This document shows, one piece after another, positions 52,769 to 61,849 of a stretch of 64,000 bases of DNA. A program made the position numbers and the translations under genes. Location of the stretch: NCBI RefSeq assembly GCF_014873875.1, contig NZ_JADBEM010000001.1, positions 8,184,001 to 8,248,000 of the forward strand. Direction: 5' to 3'. How positions within the stretch are numbered: the first letter of the stretch is position 1; every line of letters starts with the position of its first letter. This DNA is from Actinopolymorpha pittospori (lineage in GTDB: Bacteria; Actinomycetota; Actinomycetes; Propionibacteriales; Actinopolymorphaceae). Below the pieces are notes generated by a model. The model saw only the letters and a program-made list of their open reading frames with translations, made no database searches and had not been told where the DNA came from.

Positions 52769-54064
52769 TCAGTCGCAGTCCCGCCAGCGCGGCTCGTGCG
52801 GGCTGTGGGCCCGCAGCCGCAGCGCGGTCAGCGCCGCCGGCCGGCCGAGGGCGTTCAGGGCATAGCGTCCGCCCGGCGGACGGTCGGCGACGAAGCCGAG
52901 GGTGAATCCGCGCCGGACGAAGGACCACGCCGCGCCCTCGGTCGCCGAGTGCGGGACGGGGGCGTCGTCGCGGGTCCGGAAATCCGGTGCCACGACGTCG
53001 TGGGCGGCGGCCGCGAGCTCCGCGCTGGTCGCCGGCTCACGCACCAGAACCGCGGCCGCGATCTCCGCGACGGCGACCTCGTAGGGGTGTTCGCCCAACC
53101 AGGCGAGGGCCGCCGCCTCCCAGAGCCGGACCGGCTCCAGCAGCACCGAACGCCCCCGCGCGGAGAGCCGGAGGGTGTCGCGCCGCTTGGTGACGAGGCG
53201 TTGCCCGCGAACGATCCCGTGCAGTTCCATGAGTTCGGGCAGGTCGACCTCGCGGTTGGCGGGCCGCGGCGTGGGACTCCAGCGGAACCGTTCGTCGGCT
53301 TCGCGGGCGACTTCGGGAGGCAGATAGCCGCGCTGGGTGAGGCGTACGCCGTCACCGATCCGGTTGAGCAACCACACGAGGGTGGCCGGCTGGCCCTCGG
53401 GCACCGTGACGGGATCCCGGAGGAAGGGGACCACCGGCGCGAGGCGCTGCTCGCGCTCGGGGCTGACGCCCATCATCCAGGCCTCGCGGCGTTGGGTGTG
53501 GATGACGTCGATCGGACGCCATCCGTCGAAGTAGCGCGACGGCGAGGTGAGCCAGCGTTCGGTCAGGGCCCGTTGCCGACGTCGCCACCCGGGTGCGCCC
53601 GGGGCGTAGTCACCGGCCACGATCGCGGCCTCGAGCACGCGCTGCAACTCGTCGTAGGCGTTCGCCTCGGCGGCCGTCACGTGCCGTGCCCAGATGAGCA
53701 GATCGGTGTCGGGCGGCGACGTCCCGGTACGACCGAACGCGGCGTTGGCGGCCAGCAGCCCTTCGCTCCGGTCCCGCGCGTACGCCTCGAGCACCTCGGC
53801 GGTCTCCTCCGACCGGGCGATCACGGCGAGGGACGGACGTCCGGCGAGCTCCATGACCTGACCGGCCGCCTCGACGACCCGCCGCCACTCCTCCGCCGAC
53901 ACGGGCCACCGATTGGGCAGGTCGATCCAGAGCATCCGCTGGAGCTCGGCCTGCCCGACCTCGCCGAAGTCTCTGAAGTCACCTACCAGCCAGTCGACCA
54001 CGCTCCGGGCATGGCCGGCCAGCTCCTCGGGCATCCGAGCCAGCAGCACGTCGTGGCGACCCAT
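52769..54064 (-). CDS. Unknown protein with winged-helix-like C-terminal part
   Basis: A 431-residue cytosolic protein that I cannot name with confidence. The segment VWLLNRIGDGVRLTQRGYLPPEVAREADERF (written in part), followed by LMELHGIVRGQRLVTKRRDTLRLSARGRSVL, looks like the winged-helix-type region found in actinobacterial proteins that often accompany pRiA4b ORF-3-like domains. The N-terminal 200 residues are helical with many Trp/Arg. ATG 54064 has GGGAGGGG upstream. It is divergent from the GntR regulator, 110 bases away, and may be its target. Confidence 0.65.
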   Translation of the reverse strand: MGRHDVLLARMPEELAGHARSVVDWLVGDFRDFGEVGQAELQRMLWIDLPNRWPVSAEEWRRVVEAAGQVMELAGRPSLAVIARSEETAEVLEAYARDRSEGLLAANAAFGRTGTSPPDTDLLIWARHVTAAEANAYDELQRVLEAAIVAGDYAPGAPGWRRRQRALTERWLTSPSRYFDGWRPIDVIHTQRREAWMMGVSPEREQRLAPVVPFLRDPVTVPEGQPATLVWLLNRIGDGVRLTQRGYLPPEVAREADERFRWSPTPRPANREVDLPELMELHGIVRGQRLVTKRRDTLRLSARGRSVLLEPVRLWEAAALAWLGEHPYEVAVAEIAAAVLVREPATSAELAAAAHDVVAPDFRTRDDAPVPHSATEGAAWSFVRRGFTLGFVADRPPGGRYALNALGRPAALTALRLRAHSPHEPRWRDCD

Positions 54065-54174
54065 GCTTCGACATCCCCTCCCACTGACGATCACCGGGCT
54101 TGTCTCAGCATCACACGCCGCGCCGCCAAGGTCACGGGTGAATCGCTGTCCCGGCTCGCGGTCGATACTGGACC

Positions 54175-54942
54175 ATGTCCCGGACGCGTCACGAGATCGA
54201 CCCGAGTCTGCTGGCGACGACCGCGTTGGCGGCCGACCGCCCCAAGGGTTATCAGCTCCGGAAGATCCTGGAGGAGCTCGCCGACCGGCTGCCGCCCGGG
54301 GCCCTGATGCCCTCCGAACGCGTCCTCGCCGACCACTTCAAGATCTCGCGGACGACGGTGCGCCAGGAGATCGAGCGGATGGTCACCGACGGCGTGCTTC
54401 TGCGCCGGCACGGACACGGAACCGTCGTCGCCGAGCCACGACCGGCGCACGCCGACCTCATCACCTCCTTCAGCCGCGACATGCGGGCACGCGGCATGAC
54501 GCCGGGCTCTCGGGTCCTGTCCGCCACCGTCGAACCCGCGACCGGTCGGGTCGCCGCCAGGTTGGAGATCGGGACCGGGTCACCCGTTCTGCACCTGGTG
54601 CGACTTCGCACCGCGGACGGCAGCCCGATGGCGAGGGAGAGCACCGACGTCCCGCTCGCGCGTTTCCCTGGCCTGGAAGGGCTGCACTGGGACGAGCGGT
54701 CGCTGTTCGACACGTTGGAGGAACGTTTCGGCGTACGGCCCGCGACGAGTGACGCCCACATCCTCGCCGTGGTCCCCGACCCGCACGACGCGGAACTCCT
54801 CGAGATCGAACCCCACCAGCCGTGTCTGCTCATCGAGGCGGTCACCCGGGACGGCGCCGGACTCGTCCTGGAGTCGGAACGCTCGCTGTACCGCGGCGAC
54901 CGCTACGAGGTTCTCGCCCGGGCCAGGCGGGGTCACCACTGA
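54175..54942 (+). CDS. GntR/HutC-family transcriptional regulator (UTRA domain)
   Basis: A 255-residue regulator. The winged helix is at residues 25-85 (YQLRKILEELADRLPPGALMPSERVLADHF, given in part, then ISRTTVRQEIERMV), and the UTRA effector domain begins near SFSRDMRARGMTPGSRVL and ends LESERSLYRGDRYEVLARARR. The HutC subgroup commonly senses sugar phosphates or histidine-type metabolites. GATACT about 7 bases before the ATG could be a -10 box of a leaderless message. Divergent from the unknown 431-residue protein. Confidence 0.9.
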   Translation: MSRTRHEIDPSLLATTALAADRPKGYQLRKILEELADRLPPGALMPSERVLADHFKISRTTVRQEIERMVTDGVLLRRHGHGTVVAEPRPAHADLITSFSRDMRARGMTPGSRVLSATVEPATGRVAARLEIGTGSPVLHLVRLRTADGSPMARESTDVPLARFPGLEGLHWDERSLFDTLEERFGVRPATSDAHILAVVPDPHDAELLEIEPHQPCLLIEAVTRDGAGLVLESERSLYRGDRYEVLARARRGHH

Positions 54943-54957
54943 CACCTCGCGCCGCGG

Positions 54958-54998
54958 CGTCGGCGTCGGCGCAGGCGTCGGCGTCGGCCCTGGGACAT
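54958..54998. repeat. GGCGTC hexanucleotide microsatellite
   Basis: Several copies of GGCGTC with one interruption (GCAGGC), just after the GntR stop codon. Non-coding low-complexity DNA. Confidence 0.5.
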
Positions 54999-55076
54999 CG
55001 CGGTGAGGAGTAACGGTCCGGTGCACGCCTGTGGAAAAAGCTCACCCTGGTGGACGGAAATGACGCACCATCAGGT

Positions 55077-55523
55077 ATGGGCATCCACCGGTGGGACCTC
55101 CGCGATCCGGCCGCAGCGCTTACCGGGATCGCCCGACGTCACCAGCTGCGACCCGGCATGGTGATCGTCGGACTGATCGAGCTTCCTGACACGATCCAGC
55201 ATCTCCTCGACACGACCGTCCTCTACGACGCCGACGAGCCTCCCGACGAGGCCCGGCACTGCGCCGTCCTCATCCGTCGCGCCGCCCACCGGTTGTTCGG
55301 ACCGCGCGTCGTCATCGGCACACCGCGCCACGCCTTCCTGACCGTGGTCGTACGTCGAGGGCCGCTGCGGTTGAGTTCCGCCGACCGGCGCTGGTGGGAG
55401 GGGTGGAGACAGGCCGAGCACAAGCTCCCGGTCTTCGACGGCACGCTCGTCGTGATGACCGAGCAGGGCTGGCGATCCGCCGACGACCAACTGGTCGGAT
55501 TCCAACCAGCGCTGGCCGCGTGA
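55077..55523 (+). CDS. Hypothetical protein
   Basis: About 148 residues from ATG 55077 (MGIHRWDLRDPAAALTG); a GTG at 55050 would add nine residues. The codon pattern is that of a real gene, with a compact alpha/beta look (GMVIVGLIELPDTIQHLLDTTVLYD, in part) and two short Trp-rich stretches (RRWWEGWRQAEH). No signal peptide or membrane span. No family recognised. Confidence 0.6.
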   Translation: MGIHRWDLRDPAAALTGIARRHQLRPGMVIVGLIELPDTIQHLLDTTVLYDADEPPDEARHCAVLIRRAAHRLFGPRVVIGTPRHAFLTVVVRRGPLRLSSADRRWWEGWRQAEHKLPVFDGTLVVMTEQGWRSADDQLVGFQPALAA

Positions 55524-55642
55524 GCAGACGGCGCGGAGATGAGGAACCCACCGCACAAGGGCTTTCCAGCATGTGACCAAACACCTGCGGACCACCGCGC
55601 GAAGCTCTATGATCGCGACCGGCCTGGTCCGAGGAGTGATTC

Positions 55643-56368
55643 ATGCCCGCACGCTTCAACGCGCCGCCTAACTGGCCGGTCCCGGCGGGCTGGACCCCAC
55701 CCGCACAGTGGAAGCCCGACCCCACCTGGGGCCCACCGCCCTACGGCTGGAAGGTGTGGCTCGAAGAGCCGCAACGCCGTTCACTCAACCGCCGTCGCCA
55801 TCTGCTCGTCGGCCTCGGGGTCGTGGCGGGTCTTGGCACGCTGATCGGCTACGTGCACGCCTTCTCCGCCACGCCGGAAGACCAGTTCGTCAGGACCAAC
55901 TCCAACGACCCCGCGCCCAACGGCTACGCCCCTTTGCTGGTCGGGCCGGTGGACGGTGTGGACATGTCGCGGCAGGACCCGGCGCCCTACACCGCCGTAC
56001 CGCCGAACACCCCCACGCCACGGGCCACCTCAGGCGGCAGGGCCGACGTACGGGCGACCACGCCCGGTTCCCCGTCCGGTTCGACGTCGGCGCGCCCGCG
56101 GCACCGCGAGACCACGACGCCGACCCCGCCCGCGCCCACGACGACGCCGACCCCACGAGACCGCGACCACGACCACCACCCTCGCCGTGACCGCGACCAC
56201 GACCCCCGTGACTGGCCGCGGACCGAGCTCGACCCGCGTTTCTCCACCTGTCAGGTCGCGCGCGAGCACGGCTATGGACCCTACGTCGCCGGCCGCGACA
56301 TCGAGTACTTCTGGTACGCCGACACCGACCGCGACGGCATCGCCTGCGAGTCGGTCTCGCACCGCTGA
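55643..56368 (+). CDS. Membrane-anchored protein with C-terminal excalibur calcium-binding domain
   Basis: A 241-residue protein. Residues 1-50 are Trp/Pro-rich (FNAPPNWPVPAGWTPP, WGPPPYGWKVW), then one membrane span at about 53-75 (LLVGLGVVAGLGTLIGYVHAF), a Thr/Pro-rich linker and an Asp/His/Arg low-complexity part, and the excalibur domain at the end: FSTCQVAREHGYGPY...WYADTDRDGIACE, with the DxDxDGxxCE calcium motif. The domain would lie outside the membrane. ATG 55643 has GAGGAGTG upstream. Likely a cell-surface protein. Confidence 0.88.
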   Translation: MPARFNAPPNWPVPAGWTPPAQWKPDPTWGPPPYGWKVWLEEPQRRSLNRRRHLLVGLGVVAGLGTLIGYVHAFSATPEDQFVRTNSNDPAPNGYAPLLVGPVDGVDMSRQDPAPYTAVPPNTPTPRATSGGRADVRATTPGSPSGSTSARPRHRETTTPTPPAPTTTPTPRDRDHDHHPRRDRDHDPRDWPRTELDPRFSTCQVAREHGYGPYVAGRDIEYFWYADTDRDGIACESVSHR

Positions 56369-56452
56369 ACCGCGCCGGCCCATCCGCCTCGTCGGCCCTG
56401 GCCTCGGGCCGGGACGTGCGGATCGCGGACCGCTCTGGCAGGGTGTCGTCTC

Positions 56453-57388
56453 GTGCCCGCCCCGCCGCCACCGAGACTGTCCGCCGAGAGTTACTCGCGG
56501 CATCTCGGCGACGTGGAGTTCTGGGCGCCGTACGTGCGGACGGTCCTGGAACGCCACGGCCTCGGTGACCGCCCGCTGGAGTCCGGATTCGTCGGCACCT
56601 TCCCGACGTTCCTCGCCGGCGACGTCGTGGTGAAGCTCTTCGGCTGGTTCCACTCCTGGCGCAGCTGCCACGCCAGCGAACTGGCCGCGCAGGAGATGCT
56701 CGCCCGGCGGCCCGAGGTTCCGGTCCCCACGCTGCTCGGGCACGGCCGGCTCTACGACGGGCCGGACGGTTGGCCCTACCTGATCACCACCCGGATGGCG
56801 GGGCAGGCCTGGCGCGACGTTCGGCTCGACGACGCGGCCCGGGTCCGGGTGGCCGGCGAACTCGGCACGTCGATGCGCGTCGTCCACGACATCGCGCCCC
56901 TCGAAGGGCCTGGCCACCCGCCGGCACTCCTCGAGTCCCGCGACCGACTGACCGTGATCCGGGCCGCCGCCCTGGACCGCCACCGCACCTGGCGAACCCT
57001 GCCCGCCGCGCTGGTCGACCAGATTCCGGCGTACCTGTGCCCACCCGCGCCGGAACGCTTCGTCCACGCCGACCTCACCGCCGACCACATCTTCGTCAAG
57101 GACGGCTCGCTCGTGGGAGTCATCGACTGGGGCGACGCGACCCTGACCGACCCCTGCTACGAGCTGGCCGCGCTGCACCTCGAGGCGTTCGGTCTGGACA
57201 AGGACCTGCTGCGCGCCTTCCTGGACGGATACGGCTGGAAGCCGGACGAGGGGTTCGTGCGGCGGGCGATGAGTGCCGCTCTCACCCATGAGTTCGACGT
57301 CTTCTCCACCCACTCCGAACGGTTGCCGGCAGAGTCGTTCACGAGCCTGGCCGACCTCGCCACGGCGATCTGGGATGTCGGCACCTGA
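56453..57388 (+). CDS. Phosphotransferase of the aminoglycoside-kinase-like (APH) family
   Basis: A 311-residue kinase-fold protein. The Brenner/catalytic segment is FVHADLTADHIFV with Asp near residue 206, and the metal-binding motif is VIDWGDATLTDPCYEL near 227. DVVVKLFGW holds the ATP-binding lysine near residue 62. Family members phosphorylate small molecules such as antibiotics, choline or sugars; the substrate is not evident. The GTG at 56453 is 84 bases after the excalibur gene. It is convergent with dinB. Confidence 0.85.
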   Translation: MPAPPPPRLSAESYSRHLGDVEFWAPYVRTVLERHGLGDRPLESGFVGTFPTFLAGDVVVKLFGWFHSWRSCHASELAAQEMLARRPEVPVPTLLGHGRLYDGPDGWPYLITTRMAGQAWRDVRLDDAARVRVAGELGTSMRVVHDIAPLEGPGHPPALLESRDRLTVIRAAALDRHRTWRTLPAALVDQIPAYLCPPAPERFVHADLTADHIFVKDGSLVGVIDWGDATLTDPCYELAALHLEAFGLDKDLLRAFLDGYGWKPDEGFVRRAMSAALTHEFDVFSTHSERLPAESFTSLADLATAIWDVGT

Positions 57389-57427
57389 CCGGTCGACCCG
57401 ACCGCGCCCCCGGCGAGCCGGCGACCG

Positions 57428-58459
57428 CTAGGTCGTCTCGAACTCCGCCCTGACCCCGAGCAGCCGCACCGGGCGGCGGCTCTCGAACTTCTCCAGCGCG
57501 GCCAGAGCACCCGCCTCGATCGCCGCGACGTCGCTGGTCGGCGCCGGCAGGCCCACACTGCGGGTGAGCGTACGGAACGGCGCGAACCTCACCTTCACCC
57601 CGACCCGGACGGCGGGGCGGCCCTCCGACCGCACGTCCTCGGCCACGCGCCGGGCCAGCCCGACGATCTCCGTGCGCACCACGTCCCAGTCGGTGAGGTT
57701 CTGCTGGAAGGTCGTCTCCCGACTTCGCGAGCGCGGCACGTACGGCGTACCGACCACCGGTGAGTTGTCTGCGCCCCGGGCGAGCCGACGAAACCAAGGC
57801 CCCATGGTCGGACCGAGGCGGTCGGCGAGTGCGTACGGATCGGCGGCCGCCAACTCCTTGACCGTGTGGATGCCGAGGTCGGTGAGCTTGCGGGCGGTCT
57901 TAGTGCCGATACCCCACAGGGCATCGGTCGTGCGGTCCCCCATGACGTCCCACCAGTTGTCCTCGGTGAGCCGGAAGACCCCGGCCGGCTTGCCGAACCC
58001 GGTCGCCAACTTCGCCCGGAGCTTGTTGTCGCCGATGCCGACCGAGCACGCGAGCCGGGTCCGCTCCCGTACGGCGTCCTGGATCTCGCGGGCCACCGAC
58101 TCCGGATCGTCGGTGTGGGTCTCCACGAACGCCTCGTCCCAGCCCATCACCTCGACCACCACGGGAAACTCCCGCAGGGTCTCCATGACCTGAGCGGAGG
58201 CCGCCTCGTAGGCGGGCCCGTCGGCGGGAAGGAACACCGCGTCCGGACACCGCTTCGCCGCGGTTCGCAGCGGCATGCCCGAGTGGACCCCGAACTCCCG
58301 CGCCTCGTAGGACGCGGTGGCCACCACCGCGCGCTGGGTCGGATCGCCGGACCCTCCGACGACGACCGGCTGCCCCTTCAGCTCAGGTCGCCGCAGCACC
58401 TCGACGGCCGCGATGAACTGGTCGAGGTCGACGTGGAGAACCCACCGTGGCGCGTCCAC
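57428..58459 (-). CDS. dinB: DNA polymerase IV (Y family), lacking a clamp-binding tail
   Basis: A 343-residue Y-family translesion polymerase. Metal-binding residues are Asp11 in LHVDLDQF and Asp108-Glu109 in MGWDEAFVE; the helix-hairpin-helix region is ALWGIGTKTARKLTDLGI and the little-finger domain follows from about 230 (RSRSRETTFQQNLTD). The protein ends at VRAEFETT, with no C-terminal QxxLF-like beta-clamp motif, as in mycobacterial DinB2. The GTG start has GGGGAG directly adjacent with no spacer, so translation initiation may be unusual. Confidence 0.92.
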   Translation of the reverse strand: MDAPRWVLHVDLDQFIAAVEVLRRPELKGQPVVVGGSGDPTQRAVVATASYEAREFGVHSGMPLRTAAKRCPDAVFLPADGPAYEAASAQVMETLREFPVVVEVMGWDEAFVETHTDDPESVAREIQDAVRERTRLACSVGIGDNKLRAKLATGFGKPAGVFRLTEDNWWDVMGDRTTDALWGIGTKTARKLTDLGIHTVKELAAADPYALADRLGPTMGPWFRRLARGADNSPVVGTPYVPRSRSRETTFQQNLTDWDVVRTEIVGLARRVAEDVRSEGRPAVRVGVKVRFAPFRTLTRSVGLPAPTSDVAAIEAGALAALEKFESRRPVRLLGVRAEFETT

Positions 58460-58498
58460 CTCCCCAGTGTGCCCGCCGCTTCCCCCGGCCGCCGGTAC

Positions 58499-60028
58499 TC
58501 AGGCGACGTCGACGTAGTCGACTTCCGCGACCCACGTGGCGGGTCCGAGGCGGACGGTGTTCGATCCGGCCGACAGGCGGACGTCGATGGTGGCCTCGCC
58601 CCAGGTGTCGCTGCCCGTGAACGGGTACTCGATGGTTCCCGCCCGCCGTCCGTCGACGGCGACATGGTGGCTCGCCGTTCGTTCGGCGCCGTTCGAGTCG
58701 ACCGAGACGTTTCCATAGCCCACGTGCAGGGTGTAGGCGCCCGACCTCGGTGCGTAGACCTGGAGTTCGACCCAGCTGTCGGGATGATCCAGGTCCGACA
58801 CGACCGCGCCACCCGACGCCCCGGTCGCGTCCGTCCGAACCGTGGCGTGGTGCACCCGTCCGCCCTCGCCCTCGACCCGGAACCGGCTGCCGCGGACCAC
58901 GGGGGTGTCGTCGGCGGCCCAGCCGAGTTCGGCGACGTAGAGCGCGCGGTAGCCGCCGTCCCGGACACCGTGGAAGACGATGTGGTCGCCGGCGTCCGTG
59001 TCCTGGAGAACGTCGGCGCCACCGGGTCCGGTGACGGCCCCGTCGAAGGTCGCGGTCGACAACAGGGGACGGTCGGCCTTGGTGTAGGGCCCGGCAACCG
59101 AGGCCGCGGTCGCGATCCGCGTCGCGTAGGTGCCGTTCCAGTACTCCCCCGTCGCGTAGAACAGGTTGTACGACGTGCCCTGCCGCACCAGGACCGGCGC
59201 CTCGACCAGCCATCCCTCGTCGCCGTCGTTGGAGATCAGCGGCACCCGCTCGCCGGCGAAGGTCACGCCGTCAGGGGCGACCGGCTGTAGGTAGATCGTC
59301 GTCGGCAGGCCGATGGCGTTGCCGTCGTTCTTGTAGAGCAGGTACCGGCGACCGTCACGGTCGACGAAGCTCGACGCGTCGATGGCCCCGCCCGCCTCGG
59401 CCGGGCAGACCAGCGGCTCGGTGCCGACGGGGACGAACGGCCCGCGAGGAGAGTCCGCGATCGCCGCGCCGATGCACTGGCGGTTCGATGCGGTGTGCCG
59501 GGCCGTGTAGTAGAGCAGGAACGTCCCGTCCGCCCGGCGTGACACGTCGGGCGCCCAGGTGAAGCCCGACGATGCCCACTCGCCCAGCCGGGGCAGGGCA
59601 TCCGCCTGCTGCACGGTCCACGGCCCGTCGAGCGACGTGGCCGAGGCCACCGGGAGCGTCTTCGCGGAGTTGGTCGAGTACACGTAGTAGGTGTCGCCCA
59701 CCTTGAGGATGTCCGGGTCCGGGAAGTCCTGGTCCAGCGCGAGAGTGGGGTGCTTGGTCCCCGTCGCGCGACCGTCCGGTCGGGGGACCTCCCCCTCGCC
59801 GGTGGCAGCGCCGCTATCAGCGGCGGCGGCCGGCCTCGGGGGGCCGTCCGTTCCCTGCACGCTCCCCGGACCGTCCGCGCGAGCCGGCCCCGCGGTCGCG
59901 AGCACCGACGTGCCGACGGTGGAGGCCGCGACCAGCGTGCCAACCAGGACGAGCAGGCCCGCGCCGGCGATTCGGCGGAGCAGCGGGATGGTGCGCGGCA
60001 CCAGGAGTCTCACGTCGCTCATGATCAC
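58499..60028 (-). CDS. Secreted GH43 family glycosidase with C-terminal carbohydrate-binding module
   Basis: A 509-residue extracellular enzyme. A signal peptide covers about residues 1-51 (hydrophobic core LLVLVGTLVAASTVG, cleavage after ARA). The five-bladed beta-propeller carries the GH43 catalytic acids: Asp in FPDPDILKVGDTYYVY, pKa-modulating Asp in GGAIDASSF and Glu in WLVEAPVLV. The last 130 residues (VHHATVRTD to EVDYVDVA) form a CBM6/35-like beta-sandwich. Substrates of GH43 include arabinan and xylan side chains. The start is GTG 60028 or ATG 60022, both within a TCATGATCA repeat. Confidence 0.9.
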   Translation of the reverse strand: MIMSDVRLLVPRTIPLLRRIAGAGLLVLVGTLVAASTVGTSVLATAGPARADGPGSVQGTDGPPRPAAAADSGAATGEGEVPRPDGRATGTKHPTLALDQDFPDPDILKVGDTYYVYSTNSAKTLPVASATSLDGPWTVQQADALPRLGEWASSGFTWAPDVSRRADGTFLLYYTARHTASNRQCIGAAIADSPRGPFVPVGTEPLVCPAEAGGAIDASSFVDRDGRRYLLYKNDGNAIGLPTTIYLQPVAPDGVTFAGERVPLISNDGDEGWLVEAPVLVRQGTSYNLFYATGEYWNGTYATRIATAASVAGPYTKADRPLLSTATFDGAVTGPGGADVLQDTDAGDHIVFHGVRDGGYRALYVAELGWAADDTPVVRGSRFRVEGEGGRVHHATVRTDATGASGGAVVSDLDHPDSWVELQVYAPRSGAYTLHVGYGNVSVDSNGAERTASHHVAVDGRRAGTIEYPFTGSDTWGEATIDVRLSAGSNTVRLGPATWVAEVDYVDVA

Positions 60029-60047
60029 GTCGTACCGTTCATGATCA
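60019..60047. promoter_or_regulatory. Paired TCATGATCA sites at the GH43 start
   Basis: TCATGATCA occurs at 60019-60027 and 60039-60047, 20 bases apart (two helical turns), with the first over the start codon. The second is flanked by GTT/AAC. Candidate binding sites for a regulator of the glycosidase gene; they also share the TGATCAT core with the dispersed hairpins. Confidence 0.45.
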
Positions 60048-60095
60048 ACGTTGTAAACCCGGATGGCCGCAGCGGGTCGCCCTCCCCCGGATATG

Positions 60096-60136
60096 ACGGG
60101 ACCTCGCCTACGAGCGTGTCGGAGGCGAGGTCCCGT
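60096..60136 (-). terminator. Hairpin after the Bcr/CflA-like gene
   Basis: Perfect 14-base arms (60096-60109 and 60123-60136) around a 13-base loop, 34 bases past the stop of the efflux gene and upstream of the GH43 promoter. Confidence 0.8.
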
Positions 60137-60169
60137 GGTGGCCTGCCGGGCTACCGGCGGGCGCGAGGG

Positions 60170-61468
60170 TCAGTGCAGCAGCGGCGCCGCCTCACGTTCG
60201 GCCTCCTGCCCCGCCTCGACCGAGCCGCGGGTGGTGCGCTCGGACGGCGCGAGGATGAGCACGATCACCGCCATTCCGAGCGCGCCACCGGCGATCACAC
60301 CGGCCATCGGCACCGCGGTGGCGGCTCCGAGCGCACCGATGACCGGACCGGCGACGGCCCCGACGACGAACTGCGTCATGCCGACCATCGCCGCCGCCGT
60401 ACCCGCGGACTCCGGGTGGCGGTTCAGCGCGAGCGCACCCGCGTTCGGGAGCACCAGGCCCAGGCTCGACATCAGGACGAACAGTGGCGCCGCCAGCCCC
60501 ACGAGGCCGAACCACCCGGTCGCGGTCGTGAGCAGCAGCACCAGCCCGGCAGCGACCGTGAACGGCAACGCGCGTCGCAGGATCTGGAAAGACGGCGACC
60601 GCAGCACCAGCCGGGCGTTCCACTGACTCGCGGCGACCATGCCGATCGAGTTGAGCCCGAACAGCAGCCCGAAGACCTGCGGCGAGACGCCGTGGACCTC
60701 CTGGTAGGCGAACGGCGAACCGGAGACGTATCCGAAGATGGTGAGGAAGCCGAGCGCGGAGATCGCGGCGTACCCCACGTAACGCCGGTCACCCAGCAGC
60801 TGCCGGTAGGTCCGCATGGTGCCGGCCACCCCGCCACTGCGCCGGCGTTCGTGCGGCAGCGTCTCACGGACGAACAGCGCCACGACCACGGTCATGATCA
60901 CCCCGAACGCCGTGAGCACCCAGAACAGCCCGCGCCAGCCGGTGAGGCCGAGTAGCTGGCCGCCCAGCGTCGGGGCGAGGACCGGCGCGACGCCCATCAC
61001 CAGCAGGAGCCGGCTGAGGATGCTCGCGACCATGGGGCCGTCCACCAGGTCGCGCACCAGCGCCTGGGCGAGGACGGCCCCGGCCGCCCCGGCGAGGCCC
61101 TGGAGGAACCTGCCGAGGGCGAGTGCCTCGACGGAGGGCGCCAGGGCGCACACGACAGAGGCGACGGCGTACCCCGCCATGCCGACCAGCAGCGGCTTAC
61201 GTCGCCCGATCGCGTCGGACAACGGCCCGATCAGTGCCTGGCCGATCGCGAGTCCCACGAGGCACGCGGTCAGCGTCAGCTGCACCATCGACTCGGATGT
61301 GTGCAGGGAACGGGTCAGCTCCGGGAAGGCCGGGAGGTAGAGGTCGATGGACATCGGCCCGATCGCGGTGATCGAGCCGAGGAGAAGGATGAGCAGCGGA
61401 AGCCGGGACACGCCGGCAGCGCCGACGGAGGTGCGCACAGGTGGTCTCCGAAGCATGAGTCGGTGCAC
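60170..61468 (-). CDS. Bcr/CflA-family multidrug efflux MFS transporter
   Basis: A 432-residue 12-helix MFS protein. TAIGPMSIDLYLPAFPELTR near residue 38 is the Bcr/CflA signature, GQALIGPLSDAIGRRKPLL is motif A and RFLQGLAGAAGAVLAQALVRDL is motif C-like. It probably exports drugs or dipeptides by proton antiport. A start downstream of the first 15 residues cannot be excluded. It is preceded by a 381-base gap that includes a CGTCGAGA/TCTCGACG inverted repeat. Confidence 0.88.
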   Translation of the reverse strand: MHRLMLRRPPVRTSVGAAGVSRLPLLILLLGSITAIGPMSIDLYLPAFPELTRSLHTSESMVQLTLTACLVGLAIGQALIGPLSDAIGRRKPLLVGMAGYAVASVVCALAPSVEALALGRFLQGLAGAAGAVLAQALVRDLVDGPMVASILSRLLLVMGVAPVLAPTLGGQLLGLTGWRGLFWVLTAFGVIMTVVVALFVRETLPHERRRSGGVAGTMRTYRQLLGDRRYVGYAAISALGFLTIFGYVSGSPFAYQEVHGVSPQVFGLLFGLNSIGMVAASQWNARLVLRSPSFQILRRALPFTVAAGLVLLLTTATGWFGLVGLAAPLFVLMSSLGLVLPNAGALALNRHPESAGTAAAMVGMTQFVVGAVAGPVIGALGAATAVPMAGVIAGGALGMAVIVLILAPSERTTRGSVEAGQEAEREAAPLLH

Positions 61469-61849
61469 ACGACGAGCGGGTGCGGGGACGATACGTGGAT
61501 CTGGTGGGAAGGGTCAGGACGGCGGGCTGTCGGGCAGGCTGGGGCGTCGAGAAGAGGTCCTCTCGACGACACGGGCTCCACGCGCCGGCCGACCTGAAGC
61601 GATCGGGCCCGAGGCAGGATCAAGCGAACGGTCGGTGATGATCCGGCGCGGGCGACGCTGCCCACGTGTTCAGCTCCATCGATACCTGGTCCATTCCATC
61701 ACGTCGAAGTGACTCACATCACGCCCGAGCGTGAACGGCGGTCTCCCGCCGAAGATTTCACAATGCGTTCACACAGCCGCACCGGCCGAGGTCGAAAGTG
61801 GCCGCCGACGAGCCGGTCCGGGCCGGCCGACCCGCCGAGCCCGGCCTGG
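61469..61849. other. Gap upstream of the Bcr/CflA-like gene
   Basis: 381 bases with no convincing gene. An inverted repeat with 8-base arms (61545-61568, CGTCGAGA / TCTCGACG) lies about 77 bases upstream of the efflux start and could be an operator or attenuator. A short A+T-richer stretch around 61690-61770 may hold the promoter. Confidence 0.45.
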
